DNA of 64,000 nucleotides from positions 558,001-622,000 of the forward strand of contig CP053169.1 of NCBI GenBank assembly GCA_014607495.2. Reading direction: 5' to 3'. The notes under the pieces are model-generated. The model worked only from the letters and a program-made list of their open reading frames with translations, searched no databases and was not told the DNA's origin. Positions 10,230 to 22,099 of the stretch are shown one piece after another. Source of the DNA: Carposina sasakii. Taxonomy: Eukaryota > Arthropoda > Insecta > Lepidoptera > Carposinidae. The position numbers were made by a program, and so were the translations under genes. Numbering within the stretch: position 1 is the stretch's first letter; the number at the start of each line of letters is the position of its first letter.

Positions 10230-11570
10230 ACCTACCTATAAGCAATCTTACAAGTAGGTACATATATACATTGCGCTGATTCCAAAATACTAGGGTAACC
10301 GCAATAACACATACCTACCTACATACCATTATCCCATTAATTTGACCTACCTATACATACAATTTGGTGATTGTTTTTGGCGGTTGTTAAAATCAGCTTT
10401 TGATAACTTGACTATCTATTTACACTACACTTATTCACCGTAACTAAACATATTTTTATTGAATTTATCGATAAAACAAATCGACTCATCTCATCTCTAA
10501 CATCGTGAGCTACAGTTCAACTAGTTCCGTCTAAACGAAACTGAAAGTGAACTAACGGCGCGCGGCGTTCAAATCCGGGTCAATCTTTGACTGCTAGTCT
10601 TTTGAACTCCTCTTGGATTATGAAATGCTAGTATAATTCACAAATACATATACCAGCCTTTACTGTAACTATACATAGCTATATATGTAGGTAGAGTCGG
10701 TTTAGGTATCGAAAACACGGTTTCGGTATTTTATAGCTCCTTCAAATCTCTGGTATTTTAATCCGTAAGATTTTTTCACTTTTTTTTCAACCTCCAAAGA
10801 TATAAAAAAATCTCATCAACTAGATTATAATTGAAATCGAAAGTAAAATGAAGTCATGAAAGAGGGTCAACAACATATAACTGTTCAAATCTCCGTTCGA
10901 CTTATGGTGTGCTGGTAACATTTGTAGAAAAACATCACAACTTGAAAAGACTTGCATCAATCATACACATAGTATATGTATGTGTGATATGCAATTTATA
11001 TCGATAACTGTAATCGATAGTACCCTCTCTTTAGTGATATTCTTGATTCAGAGTTAATTTATCTTTAAATTAACTAGGCTTACTTTGTATCTAATATGTA
11101 TAATGCTAAGTATAAGCTTTTAAATTTCGACGAAAATGAGTGGAAACTAAACACTATGCTACCTTTACTATCATATGATTAAGGTTACTATGTCATTTTT
11201 TCTTCTACCAGCGACGCTACTTTAAGCTCAACACTATAAACAAAATCGAAAGTGATGTGCCTTGAGAACCAGGTCAGTCCGACAAATGATACTGAGTTCA
11301 GTGCTTCGACTTCGTAGTTCGTCTTTTCGACTCCTGCACCGCTGGTACTAGCTCTGTGGAAATGATAGAGAGTTTATTTTGGCAATGAGAATAATATAAT
11401 AAAAATGTGTGAGTGAATAACTGACAAAACCTGATATTACCAATTGAATATAAATACATTAGTATATGTATGTAGGTATTGTATGTTGCCACGCACCTAA
11501 AAAAATAAAAGAGTTCCAAATAAGTAGTTTTTAGCTAAACTTGGCGAGGCCACTATCGTGCACCCACTTA
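10230..11570. other. Spacer with one GC-richer patch at 10495-10600
   Basis: There is no open frame of interest. The patch around GGCGCGCGGCG is more CpG-rich than its surroundings. On the minus strand it contains TTCAGTTTCG, an arthropod initiator-like TCAGT, so it could be a distant promoter of the CRAL-TRIO gene; there is no proof. A small inverted TATGTGT motif lies at about 10965-10985. Confidence 0.3.
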
Positions 11571-11579
11571 TACATCGCA

Positions 11580-11727
11580 GCTTTCATACTATAGGGGCAC
11601 ATCTCGAAATATTTGTGATTTCGAGTTTTTGTAATATATCGGCACAAGATAAAATTACGCCTATACGTCTTAAACACATTTTCCCAATAACCTTTTTTTT
11701 CGAGTTGTGCCCCTATAGTATGAAAGC
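11580..11727. mobile_element. Small TIR element (148 bp)
   Basis: The ends are a 27-bp inverted repeat starting GCTTTCATACTATAGGGGCA, with one mismatch between arms. The interior is AT-rich and non-coding. Target duplication is not obvious. Confidence 0.7.
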
Positions 11728-12431
11728 TACGTTAATACTTTATAGCTACTTTCATCTGAATAAAAAAAGCTGAAAATGGGTACACATATACAGTACATAA
11801 TATTTCAGTTCGAAAAAATGGGGACATTTTAAATATCTTTTTAGCAGTAGGTACCAAGATAAAAATTAAGGTTTACCAATTTCATCTTATGTAATTATAA
11901 AGCAATTAATAAACTATATTTGATTACTTATTTCTGAAACCTAACACCACACGGTGCCCTAGTTACTATTGCTAAAAGCGCCCATTTCGTGACTACGTAA
12001 TTTAATAGGTGTACCACCATAGGTTTCCGACACCATAAACAATTTTATTATACCTATAAATATAAAGAATAGTAATAGGTAGGTATATGTAATAAAATAT
12101 TTGCTATTTTAAGGTACATACTTATAGAAAGGCGAACTGCAGTCACCAGGGGGCCAATTCTCGAAAAGTCTCGAGTTGGAACGAAGCCGAAACGGAACCG
12201 TTGTAGACGCTCAGAACAAAGCAATAATTACTTTACGGTAATTAGACACATTTCAGCACGAGACAGATATTTGTTTTTATTATGTCATACTCGCGACCGA
12301 TGCGTGCTAAAATATACCTTAATACTCAAGTGGTGAGTATATATTGCTTCGCACCGCGTTTCGTTAACGGTCCGTTAGTGGTTGCGTTTTGGCCCAAAAA
12401 TTTTCAAGAATTGCCCCCAGCACTACCTACC

Positions 12432-12525
12432 CAGCGTGGTGACTATGTGCAAAAACCCTATAGCAGTAGCATTGTGCCGTGCTCTGGGGAAGGCCTACGT
12501 TTAGCAGTGAACTGCATTAGACTGA
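12432..12525 (+). repeat. Dispersed repeat R-2 3' end
   Basis: It contains CAGCGTGGTGACTATG, GGGGAAGGCCTACGT and AGCAGTGAACTGCATTAGAC, the 3' half of the R-2 family. Fuller copies lie at 45368-45625 and 46675-46915. Members at 18445-18640, 32320-32580 and 38295-38410 are reversed. Confidence 0.7.
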
Positions 12526-12573
12526 TGTTTGTATGTGTTCGTCTTATATATTTTTTTACCCATTGCACTAGAA

Positions 12574-12970
12574 CAGGGATGGCGAACCTTTAGTGATATA
12601 CGTGCCATTTTTCATGAGACAAATAGTTATTATATCTATGACGTGCCATCAAATAATTTAGGCATATTGATATTATTGAACAAAAATAAAACTAGATATT
12701 AAGTAAACAATTATCGGTATGTAATGTTACTATTTTAACATAAAAAATTGTGTTATTTCTGCTGTTTCAAATTAGACGCAAAGTATTTTATGTCAGGCTC
12801 TTACTTTGTTACTTTCAGCAGAATACAAGCTGCTGAACTAGAGTCATCTGACAAACGGTTTCGATGCAATTTTTTTTATATTATTCATTCTCACCTGTAT
12901 CATTCGGCGTGCCTGAACTATTTTGTTGCGTGCCAGGGATGGCACGCGTGCCATTGATTCGCCATCCCTG
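12574..12970 (+). mobile_element. hAT-type MITE with 8-bp target-site duplication
   Basis: The 397-bp element has ends CAGGGATGGCGAA and TTCGCCATCCCTG and is flanked on both sides by CACTAGAA (12566-12573 and 12971-12978). The CAGGG start plus 8-bp duplication is typical of hAT. Several CGTGCCAT-like subterminal repeats are visible and may be transposase binding sites. There is no transposase. Confidence 0.92.
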
Positions 12971-13385
12971 CACTAGAACATAGAGTAACCAGAATGGATA
13001 TGATTAGGTATGAATACTTTTCAAGTACTCTACACATCCTAAATAAGAAAAAGTTACAATACAGTAAGTACACTATGATAATAATCAAGAAAAAAGTAAT
13101 CGCCAATTTTGCCCACGCTCCAAATAAAGTGTAACAAAAAACCCGTTTGCTACATGTGACATTTGTAACACTAGTGCAATAATGTCAGGGTGAACGGGAG
13201 ACATTTCTGCTCATTATTAGCCCACGTCAAAATCTAGGTAATTTGTGGAACACGTAGAAAGTAAAAAAACCCAGACTGATACTCGAAAACCCTTAGCATA
13301 CGTACGAGAATACTATACAGCCAGAATGGCATTATTTGTTATAATATTTGTATATAATATATGTATAAGGGCCGATATATAAAAG

Positions 13386-13529
13386 GGTCAGATAGTGTTT
13401 CTGAAGGATAAAGTTAATGCTCTCTTTCTCTTGATCAAGTTTTAGTTTTTTTTTTAGTTTATCCCGAAGGAAAGGCAAAGGGAACTAAGCCCATACAGCC
13501 ATCAAGTTTTAGAGAAAGACTATCTGACC
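13386..13529. mobile_element. Small TIR element around GGTCAGATAGT
   Basis: The ends are GGTCAGATAGTxTTTCT and its inverse AGAAAGACTATCTGACC. Partial relatives of the left side (AAGGGCCGATAT) lie at 13368 and 56940. The element is non-coding. Confidence 0.6.
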
Positions 13530-13534
13530 ATTGA

Positions 13535-13970
13535 TTGGAAAATTCTTCCCCTAAATGATTAAATTGCTTACACAATGATTAATGAAAGGAGGTTACTTTT
13601 TTCCCCGGAAAATTGTGTCAACTCGTTTATTTTCCTATAGCCAAGGCAAAATAGTAGCAGTTTGCTTATATTTTAACTTTTTTTTTCTTCAAAGTGAGGT
13701 GTTTTATTGCGTTACTGTACTAGGCATACATGAACTGTAAGAGGTAATACCAACATTTCCAAGAATACTGACCGGTCTCTCCGGGCCAATCATCGTCCGT
13801 TTACCACCCATAAATGCAGTGCGATTGACGACCTTATTACTCGGTAATAGGGCGAAGGGATTTAGGGCTAAGCGTAACTATATTAATCACGGTAACGTAC
13901 GGTTACGGTGTGGGATTCGTTTTTGTGTAGCGTCAGCAAAAACGTTTAATAAAGTCCTTGCGTTCTTCTG
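13535..13970. other. Spacer, nothing recognised
   Basis: There is no gene. A slightly GC-richer stretch at 13770-13930 contains short ACGGTTACGGT-like direct repeats but no open frame or splice structure. Confidence 0.4.
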
Positions 13971-13977
13971 TAAATTA

Positions 13978-14090
13978 CATTAATGTTTGTTTCTGAGTCA
14001 TGGATATTTTATCGTTGCTTAGTACCCACGATATAAATTTTAGGCATGCTACTGTGGGACTAGATTAACGCGTTATGTAATTAAAAAAAC
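13978..14090 (+). repeat. SINE-B 3' fragment
   Basis: It shares GTTGCTTAGTACCCACGA and GTGGGACTAGATTAA with the full SINE-B copy at 21872-22099. The tRNA-like head is missing. Confidence 0.75.
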
Positions 14091-14171
14091 AAAGACAACA
14101 ATCTAGAGACGGTAGCGAATCAAACAGGAAATATTTCAGAGTCATTTACTTTTAAGTTACATAATGCAAAT

Positions 14172-14275
14172 AAATTGGTCAAAAGTGGTACCATGTGGTG
14201 CTATCGGCCCTTGGTACTCTGTCTACCTCGTAAGGGATAAAGGCGTGATTATATGTATGTATGTATGTATGCAAA
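14172..14275 (+). repeat. LINE-type 3' end fragment L-1
   Basis: It carries AATTGGTCAAAAGTGGTACC and GGCCCTTGGTACTCTG, then a (TATG)n tail. Confidence 0.75.
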
Positions 14276-14279
14276 CATA

Positions 14280-14865
14280 GTAGGTAGGTACTTTCCACCC
14301 TATTTTGAACATATCGGGTATAGTTAGATTTATGTATAATGATTATGACAAACAGACTACCATTTTCGCTCATTCATAGAAATTTTCCCTCATCTGCTGA
14401 CGCTACGCTCGTCACACGTGTGACATGACGCAACGTGGAAAGCGGCCGCGCCTCGCGCCGGTTCTCCACCCGCTGCCTATCGGGCTAGACCCGTCTAGGT
14501 GCTGGATGGACTTGTACATAACATACCGACGTACGACTGTGTCAGTCTGTACCTATACAATACTGCCTTTGGGCTATACAGGGTGTAAAGCTAGGATAAC
14601 GGTGCCGTCATATTACGTAAGTACGTACGCCAAATCACACCTTATTTACTCGACAGACATGTGAAATGTTCCGGGCCGCTATCCTATGGCGATGGGCGAT
14701 ATTAAATTTTTTATTGTATCAGGTGTCACTATTCGGAAGTTCAAATTCAGGAAAAGAGACTAATATTATAAATGTAAATAATAAATTAATGATGGACTAT
14801 ACAGCAACGACATATCTCTAAGGGTACCTACCTACCTACAGAAGCATTACAATATCTACACATGT
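14280..14865. other. Spacer, nothing firm
   Basis: A GC-richer patch at 14400-14520 (GAAAGCGGCCGCGCC) has a short open frame without domain features. No splice or promoter pattern is convincing. Confidence 0.35.
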
Positions 14866-14872
14866 ACCTATA

Positions 14873-15243
14873 CAGGATGTTTTTTTGTGGCCACCTTTAA
14901 CGAAGGGTACGTATTCTATACATGAAATAAAGTAAGTTTATGCCAAAAAAAAGGGATTTTTTTTATTTTTTTTATTTTAAATTCCTTGATCGTGCGAAAT
15001 TTATAGTGTCTAGTGTTTATGTTAGTTTTTTTATAGACAGATATTAATTATTTTTCGTGAAAAAATCCTGCTACGCGCGTCTATGTGCATTTATGCAGAA
15101 AAACGCAGTCTATTTACTCAACTTTGGACCCTAATATTTTGGAAACCAGACACTTCCCAGGTATGCTTCCATTGAGAAAAATGATCGTGATGATGAGGAG
15201 ATTTCGTAGTTTTCGGGAACGTTGACGACCAAAAATCACCCTG
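14873..15243 (+). mobile_element. TA-flanked MITE, family M-1
   Basis: It is very similar to 4197-4570 from CAGGATGTTTTTTTG to AATCACCCTG. The right-hand 90 bases differ from the 4197 copy at only a few positions, which suggests fairly recent activity. Confidence 0.85.
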
Positions 15244-15249
15244 TATATA

Positions 15250-16870
15250 TGTATGTATGTATACCTATACGAATGACTGACTGACCGACACGGGTCAAGT
15301 GCACCGCCTATTAAGACCGAAACATGGAAAGGGTGTTCTTTGTATGATGTAGGCATGCTATATGTAAGGGCTGGAGAAACGGGAATCCTAAAGTACGCGG
15401 GCATGTGGGTCGCCCTTAGTATTTATTTTAATAAAGCGTTGAAATAAAATGCCACTGACGTGTTCTAGTGAAGCCCCGGATTCAACGTCGTCTCTCAATC
15501 TATGTCAATGACCCACAGACTAACTTTCGGTAACAATTTGGAAATATATAAAAAATACTAAACATCTGTCGAATTGCAAAATAATTAAATAATTCGTCTG
15601 TCTGTTCTAGACTATTTTTAACCAACGCGCAACTTTTAGTTATTTAACGGATTATGAGCACGGTTATTTTTTTATTAATTAACTGATAAATAATTTTAAT
15701 TTACTGCATTAAACTATTATTTTATCGGTAAAACAGTCTTTTTGGTTAGTTTAGTTTAGACAAGTTTTAGCGAGACGAACTTTCATTCGCAATTCATTCA
15801 CCTATGTAAGACTCATACAGAAAATTTTATCAAAATAGGTTTAGTCATCATCGAGGTTCAGCGAGACAGAGAGTACTCTCTTAATTAATAGACACAAAAA
15901 ACTTGATTCTTCAAAAAACAGAACAAAAATGATAGTTTTCTTCAGGAATAAAAATACACGCAAAACATTAGCGTACAGTCGTGTCCAAAAAAACTATCAA
16001 ACTTTTTTTTCAATCACCTTCGCCTTGGGGCCGGCCACTGCCACTCGACCATAGCCGAAATTATATAACAGTTATTGAGCACTATTATCTCAAGGCCAAA
16101 GAATTTTGCTAAAAAAACAGCTTGGGTAAGAGATTTCATATGTTGTGCATTATATTGCAAAAAAAACTTTAAAGCTAATTAAGATGTTTTTTGACTGACA
16201 GATTGAATGTAATGTACCTACGAGTAGTAGGTACATGTTGCATAAACGTCGATTAATTATTATATTTTTTTTTTGTTGTTTTTTCTATTTTTTAAAAATC
16301 AATTTAATTGTTAACTATATAAAATTTATTAATTATATTATATTTATTATATATACATACCTAGGTAAATATTTTGATTTAATAGAACTACAGAACTTTT
16401 GCGTATTTTTTCCTATTAGGCTCTCAAGCGGCATATTCAGTGTAAAAAGCAAAAGGGACAATTTACTTAGGTTTATGATGAGATAAAAATAACATTATGC
16501 ATAATTATTTAAGTTGATAAATAAGTAACATGTTCCATTGCAAATTTCGTGAAAAACACAAACAAAAATAACTTATTTTGTAATTACACTCAGTTTTGCA
16601 GATAAGATTGCCATCAAAAAACGAGTTTAAAAAACAAGACTATTAATTAAATTATAAATTCATTGCACAAAAGCTGCAATGCATGCAAAAACCCTGTTTT
16701 AAAAAAAATTACAATTTTCGCTCTCGTTAAGAACAAAAACCTAAGTCATATGTCTGCTCGTTTCAGGTCACGTCAATTGGATGAACGTAAAACACACATT
16801 TAAAGTTAATTTAGAGAAGAAGTGTTAAAGTAATGTAAAGCTATACATAAAGCACTACAAAACGTCGTTA
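15250..16870. other. AT-rich spacer, nothing recognised
   Basis: There is no coding or RNA gene. A run near 15975 reads CAGTCGTGTCCAAAAAAACT, which resembles a transposon end, but no partner end was found. The stretch 16250-16500 is extremely AT-rich. Confidence 0.45.
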
Positions 16871-16879
16871 TACATACAT

Positions 16880-16975
16880 ACATACATAATAATCACGCCT
16901 CTTTCCCGGAGGGGTAGGCAGAGATCACGGATCTCCATTTGCTACGATCCTGACACACCTCTTTCGCCTCTTCGT
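16880..16975 (-). repeat. LINE ORF2 C-terminal tail fragment L-2
   Basis: On the minus strand it encodes the end of the L-2 ORF (DRSKWRSVISAYPSGKEA-type) followed by a (TATG)n tail. Confidence 0.7.
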
Positions 16976-17419
16976 CGTTATACACCGCAATAAAATTTCT
17001 AAACAGATTTAATTGAATAAAAAATATTAGAACGTAAAATATAAATGAACACACTTGCTTTTTCTGAGTTTATTTACGCTTCGGAAAAGCGCTTTTTTTC
17101 TGTAATCTCTATGGCTTCTATCATTATGATTAATTAAATCTACTTCATTGTAGAATCAACTCTTCCGTTACTAGTGACTGACTGACAGACAACACGCAGG
17201 CGAAACTATCGAACGTAGGAAGATTAGCACTAAAAAGGTCAAAATCTTAAGGGAACGGGAAAAACTAATATTCTATTCTATTTTAAAGTGTACGCGAACT
17301 CCACTAGACTCTACATTCCTAACCGTAACGCACATCAACATGTAACGCTTATTAAAGTCCCCCAAAAGCGCATAATTAGTGAGATAAAGGTACAATCACC
17401 TACAACGTCCCCGAAATTC

Positions 17420-17606
17420 GCATGCATCCGTCGGTTCTCACGTCTCGTATCTTTGAGTTTGAGACGCAGTCTACGGTATCCGTCCGCGGTTGACGCACGC
17501 GCAGAAAAAAGCTGCGTTTGAATTATTTCGAATTACGGTTTTTGAATTAAACTTTTTTTTATTGATTTGTGTTTGTGTCTGTACTTTGTTTGGAGTTTGC
17601 AGAGGT
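17420..17606 (+). promoter_or_regulatory. Candidate CpG-rich promoter and untranslated first exon
   Basis: It is CpG-rich against an AT-rich background (GTATCCGTCCGCGG, GACGCACGCGCAG), then runs to TTTGCAGAG/GTGAGTAATT, a strong splice donor at 17606/17607. No ATG-led frame is needed, which fits a 5' UTR exon. Plus-strand candidates to own it are the GMC gene 38 kb downstream or an unseen gene. There is no transcript evidence. Confidence 0.35.
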
Positions 17607-17609
17607 GAG

Positions 17610-18210
17610 TAATTACTATTTTGTTTGTTTTATAAATTACCTATCTAAATATAATTACTAAATTATCCATTTATGTACGTAAATTGGTGATAAAATTTTC
17701 AGGAATAGGTAAATTGTTATCTTTAGATTTATGTGATTTTTTAAATAATTTTATTTAAAAAATAAAACATTTCTTTATCATTTTCTATTTCCATTTATAA
17801 ATGAATTAAAGCCGCCCAGGGTTTGCACATGTGTATTATGATTTTGATAGAAGCACCGTACAGGGTACTATGAAATTAGTACTACACTATAAAAAAAAAC
17901 AGTAAAAAAAATACTAACGGAAATAAAGAAAATAATGACACGTAATTCGCAAGCCCGGGCAAACCCGGGCACTATGCCCGTGCAGCACCGACCTCGGAAA
18001 TGCATTAGGTACTCACACACACCTTTCATATTTTTATTACTGATAACTAGGCTCGAAACACTTTAATAGGTCGCGACTTATAACACGTTTTCGATGTACA
18101 TAACTGAGTACTTCCTTACTTAACAAAACTATGAGTACAAAGGAAGTGGACTGTAGTTAATTTCATTTGGCTTTTAACATAGCTGTTCCGTGTTAAATAA
18201 AATCCATAAC
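17610..18210. other. Spacer, nothing recognised
   Basis: It is AT-rich except for a short GC palindrome-like run at 17950-17985 (CCCGGGCAAACCCGGGC). No gene. Confidence 0.4.
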
Positions 18211-18213
18211 CTG

Positions 18214-18425
18214 AATACATGATGATCTCCGACCATATTTCGGCCAAGGCGACCAATCTCTACGAGATTGGCCAGGTATAGTGCACAAGTGTGTGCGCAA
18301 ATACAGATGCACTCTCTATTCCCTCACTCTCATAGTCCGATGGGACTGAAAGTCGACACGACCGGAGAGAGATCAAGCGCAGGACCAACGGTTTTACGTG
18401 CTTTCCGAGGCACGAGCTAAGTGAC
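18214..18425 (-). repeat. SINE-A copy, head-truncated
   Basis: This is the reverse complement of the body of the SINE at 49512-49862. It includes the GAGATTGGTCGCCTTGGCCG and CACGACCGGAGAGAGAT blocks and the trailing ATCATCATGTAT tail. Confidence 0.85.
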
Positions 18426-18444
18426 AATTTGACCTGAATACATA

Positions 18445-18640
18445 CACACATCAGCATATTGCAGTCCACTGCTGGACGTAGGCCTCCCCCAGGGCACGCC
18501 ACAAGGCTACTGCCATAGAGGGGTTTATGCTCATATTCACCACAATGGGCAGGCGGGTTGGTAACCGCAATGTGATTTTCGGACTATGTTATCAACACGG
18601 GAGGCGCTGCTGCTCACCTCCCGGAAACCCATAGGCTGGT
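18445..18640 (-). repeat. Dispersed repeat R-2, reversed
   Basis: It starts TTGCAGTCCACTGCTGGACG and ends near TTGTCAACACGGGAGGCGC... read backwards. It is followed at 18690-18750 by a 3' tail of the RTE-like family seen at 7429-7647. Confidence 0.75.
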
Positions 18641-19175
18641 GCTATTCTAATCGAACCAACGACACCATACTACGAAATAATAAAATTACATTCATCATTC
18701 ATCATTTACAGCCCTGAGAAGTCCACTGTTGGACATAGGCCTCCCCCAATTACATTACATTTCAATAAAAATTAGGGAACATAACGGATACTATAGTATG
18801 GACCCAAATGTCAAATAATGTCCACGCCATTGAATGAAATGTCTGTAAGTCACGACTTCCCCATGTTTCGTACTTTGTAACGATCTATTTCCTTGCAACC
18901 GAAATGGATTTTTTACGAAGCGATATTTAAATTGAAATATACAAGCGTAAAAAATGTTCACCTTTAACGATACTACGCGAAGTTATTCCAAATACTAAAG
19001 ACCTAAACATAAATTATTATTTTATATAGACACCTATACAAAATCACAATAAAGCACGACTCGGGATATGAATTGAATTTTTATTTACTTGGGATGAAAA
19101 GGATATCTTTCAGAGAGGATACGGTGACATAGTCCCTGGGGTATCATAGGTACTTCCTAAGTAGCAGTAAGTATA

Positions 19176-19535
19176 CAGAATGATTTTTGGTCGTCAACGT
19201 TCCCGAAAACTACGGAATCTCCTCATCATCACGATCATTTTTCTCCATGGAAGCATACCTGGGAAGTGTTCGGTTTCTAAAATATTAGGGTCCAAAGTTG
19301 AGTAAATAGACTGCGTTTTTCTGAATAAATGCACATTGACGCGTGTAGCAAGATTTTATACGAGAAATAATTAATATCTGTCTATGAAAAAACTAGCATA
19401 AACACTGGACACTACAAATTTCGCCCGATGAAAAAAATTTACATGGTATCCCAGCATTTTTTTGGCATAAACTTACTTTATTCGATGTATAGAGTACGTA
19501 CCCTTCGTTAAGGGTGGCAACGAAAAAACATCCTG
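19176..19535 (-). mobile_element. TA-flanked MITE, family M-1
   Basis: This is a reverse copy of the 4197 element, from CAGAATGATTTTTGG to GAAAAAACATCCTG. Internal blocks are colinear with the other three copies. Confidence 0.85.
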
Positions 19536-19819
19536 TATAGGTAAAAACCTAGATATAAATACATACATGACCGAAGATGCTGAATACAGGCCGCTTTCAA
19601 CAGGTAGCAGTGGAGTTCATTGGGGAAGACCTATGTTCAGCAGTATGAGCCTAGTTTAAGTATTACTTTTACAAATGTTGTTGTGTTTATCTTTAAGTAG
19701 CTGTGCTATTACACAAGTGTGGTAAAATTAAGTTAAAATTATCATGAAATTGTTGTTGATGTTACTATCTGATATCTTATCCAATGCAAGATTCTTTTGT
19801 TAATATGTTACTTAGTTTT

Positions 19820-20125
19820 GACTGTGTCGCTGGGAGTTTTCTTGCTATTTCTTCTTCCAAGCAGTGACACTTCACTGAGATAGTGTAACAGTAATAGTAG
19901 AATCATGCGGCGTGTCAGACCTAATGTTGGTTTTGCCATAAAGGAGAACTGTGTAGCAGCTCTTCTGGATTTCGTCTTTAGGCGACCTTAACTCTTATTC
20001 TCCACGTTGATGGCTATTAAGCCCCGAATCGCTAACTTATGCCTGACAGACCGTAACAAATCGCACCTTGGGGTGGTGACCGTTGCCAAAGCAAAAGCTT
20101 TGCGATTTATTTATTTTTGGGTTGT
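19820..20125 (+). repeat. LINE-type 3' region L-3, left part
   Basis: Blocks such as GCTGGGAGTTTTCTTGC, CATAAAGGAGAACTG and CCGTAACAAATCGCACCTTG recur at 33735-34110 and reversed at 28985-29232. The matching right part (CATTTTTGGGGTGCGAACAT, GTCGAATAAATGATTTTGAA) is at 20925-21058. The element is therefore split here by about 800 bases of other sequence. Confidence 0.6.
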
Positions 20126-20329
20126 TTAAATTCACCTCCTTTTGACGTGAAACGTCTTTAAAATCGCGCCGACACATACGGGTACCAGGTTTAAAAACTG
20201 GACCGTAACGAAAAGGTCTATATCATCGTACCTTAATAATTAAAAAACTATTGGTCTTAGAAACAAAAATGTGGTGTAAATATTTCACTTATATAGTCAG
20301 CTCGCTGTTATGACATTGAGTTCGTGTCG

Positions 20330-20510
20330 GGGTCAAGCGGGGGGGCGGGGGAGGGATACTGCGATAACTGTGCGAAACCGGCGCTCGCGCTTGTTTCTAT
20401 TCAGTGTAACTCGTGACTCCGATTTTATAGCGTGGTGATTCTTTCGTGTGTTTGTCAAGTTTATTTGAACCGATTGATTTATACAAAAATAAGTGTAATT
20501 TGGACAGTAT
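20330..20510 (+). promoter_or_regulatory. GC-rich patch, possible promoter
   Basis: A G-run (about 20339-20354), then GAAACCGGCGCTCGCGC and CTATTCAGTGTAACTCGTG, an initiator-like TCAGT. It lies inside the interval that splits repeat L-3, so it could be inserted sequence or part of that repeat. Weak call. Confidence 0.2.
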
Positions 20511-20514
20511 TTAT

Positions 20515-20722
20515 ATCTATACTAATATTATAAAGCTGAAGAGTTTGTTTGTTTGTTTGTTTGAACGCGCTAATCTCAGGAACTACTGGTCTGATTTGAA
20601 AAATTCTTTCAGTGTTAGATAGCCCATTTACCAAGGAAGGCTACAGTCTATACAACAACCTGCCCGGCTTCGCACGGGTACAACGCCCCCTCACGCGGAC
20701 GAAGTCGTGGGCGGCTGCTATT
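20515..20722 (+). mobile_element. Lep1/Helitron-like element
   Basis: It runs from CTATACTAATATTATAAAGC, a GTTT microsatellite and CCCGGCTTCGCACGGG, to GACGAAGTCGTGGGCGGCTG. A second member of the same subfamily lies at 25085-25261. Confidence 0.75.
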
Positions 20723-21059
20723 TAAAATAACCAGAAAGTGACAATAAATATATAAACATTTGCTATGTATTTTATGTTTCTATTACGTACCTGTTCTTTT
20801 TTTATTAAAATACTTAAAACAGCGTCCATCTTGTTTTCATTTCAATCTTTTACTTTAAAAGCGATTCGCTAACATAGACGTTTCACGTTAAAACCAACGG
20901 CCGTGTGCCCCGACACAGCCCCACCCGCTTTTTTTGTTTGCTAGCGGTTTCATTTTTGGGGTGCGAACATAGAAAGTAACATATAATTAGACAATAGACA
21001 AACAAGTGTTAATGCTTTCATGTCGAATAAATGATTTTGAATTTGAATTTGAATTTTGA

Positions 21060-21865
21060 TAAATCCGTAATAGTTTTATTTTATTTTTATTTTTAATTTA
21101 GGAAACCAAACAGCATTACATTAGTATCCGTTATATTCCCTAATTTTTCTTGAAATGCAATGTGACTTCATTATTCCAGCGGTTCAGCAATCACTAGATT
21201 TCTTTTTCAAAAGCTAACAATAGACAAACCAGTTCAATAAGTTTCAAACTGATCATGCCTATCGTACGATATCGTATCGTCTCTATACAAAATTCAACAT
21301 GGCGGTTATATTTATCGTATTTTGACAGGCAAAATGTCGATAAATCGGTTTATCAAATCGTGTTTCGCAGGTCATTCGCTAGGCTTGCAGGACACAGTTT
21401 GCACAACTCGAAGCTCGGCAGATTTATTATTATCGAGACCTGATCTCGTGACCTCCGAGATACACCCACACCCGCCATGCATGACCATTGGTTCACCTTC
21501 GAAAATTACCAAATAACTTTTTTTAAACATTTCGCTTCATTACAAACGGTAACATTTCCTATTGGATTCGTTACCGGTAGCTAGGTTGTTGTATCTGTGT
21601 CCGAAAAGCGGCGGTAGGCTCATTCCTTACCACGTGGAACTTAATAGGCTATCTGGTGACAAGTGGGTGTGTAAATTACACATTTCTGCCCACCTCTTTG
21701 GGAGACAATGGGCGTGATGTATGTACGTATATATTTTACAAACATTTCTCATTCTCTCTGGCGAAAAGCTAGCAACTTATCATTAAATCTGTCCCCACTA
21801 TAAAAAAAATTGCTTTATTTCAGTAAAACATTTTCTGTCCTGTCGAGAAAGCCCCAGTAAGTAAT
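21060..21865. other. Spacer, nothing firm
   Basis: There is no coding exon. The part 21600-21730 shares a short TGGGCGTGATGTATGTA-like tail with 36625-36660 and may be a LINE tail. R-1 blocks appear at 21745-21800. Confidence 0.35.
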
Positions 21866-21871
21866 AATAAG

Positions 21872-22099
21872 ACGGCCGATTGGTCTAGTAGGTAGTGACC
21901 CTGCCTGCGACGCCATAGGTCCTGGGTTCGAATCCCGGTAGGTGCAAACATTGATATGATGAATATCGATGTTTGTTTCCGAGACATGGATGTTTCTATA
22001 CTTATCTATGTATTAATATACCGTTGCTTAGTACCCACGACACAAGACCTTAGGGATCTTAGTGTGGGACTAGGTTAATGTGTTGTGAAAAAAAAAACT
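21872..22099 (+). repeat. tRNA-derived SINE-B, full length
   Basis: The tRNA-like head has an A-box-like GGTCTAGTAGGTAGTGA and B box GGTTCGAATCCC. The body carries GTTGCTTAGTACCCACGA, and the tail is poly-A at 22088-22096. The head does not fold into a clean cloverleaf, so it is not a tRNA. A second, head-less copy is at 13978-14090. Confidence 0.85.

Noticed and set aside
14425..14664. GC-rich open frame near 14.4 kb
   Set aside because: No domain features, and composition alone is not evidence of coding.
21872..21945. tRNA-like sequence with good B box
   Set aside because: The stems do not pair as a cloverleaf and the sequence continues into a repeat body shared with 13978-14090, so it is a SINE head.
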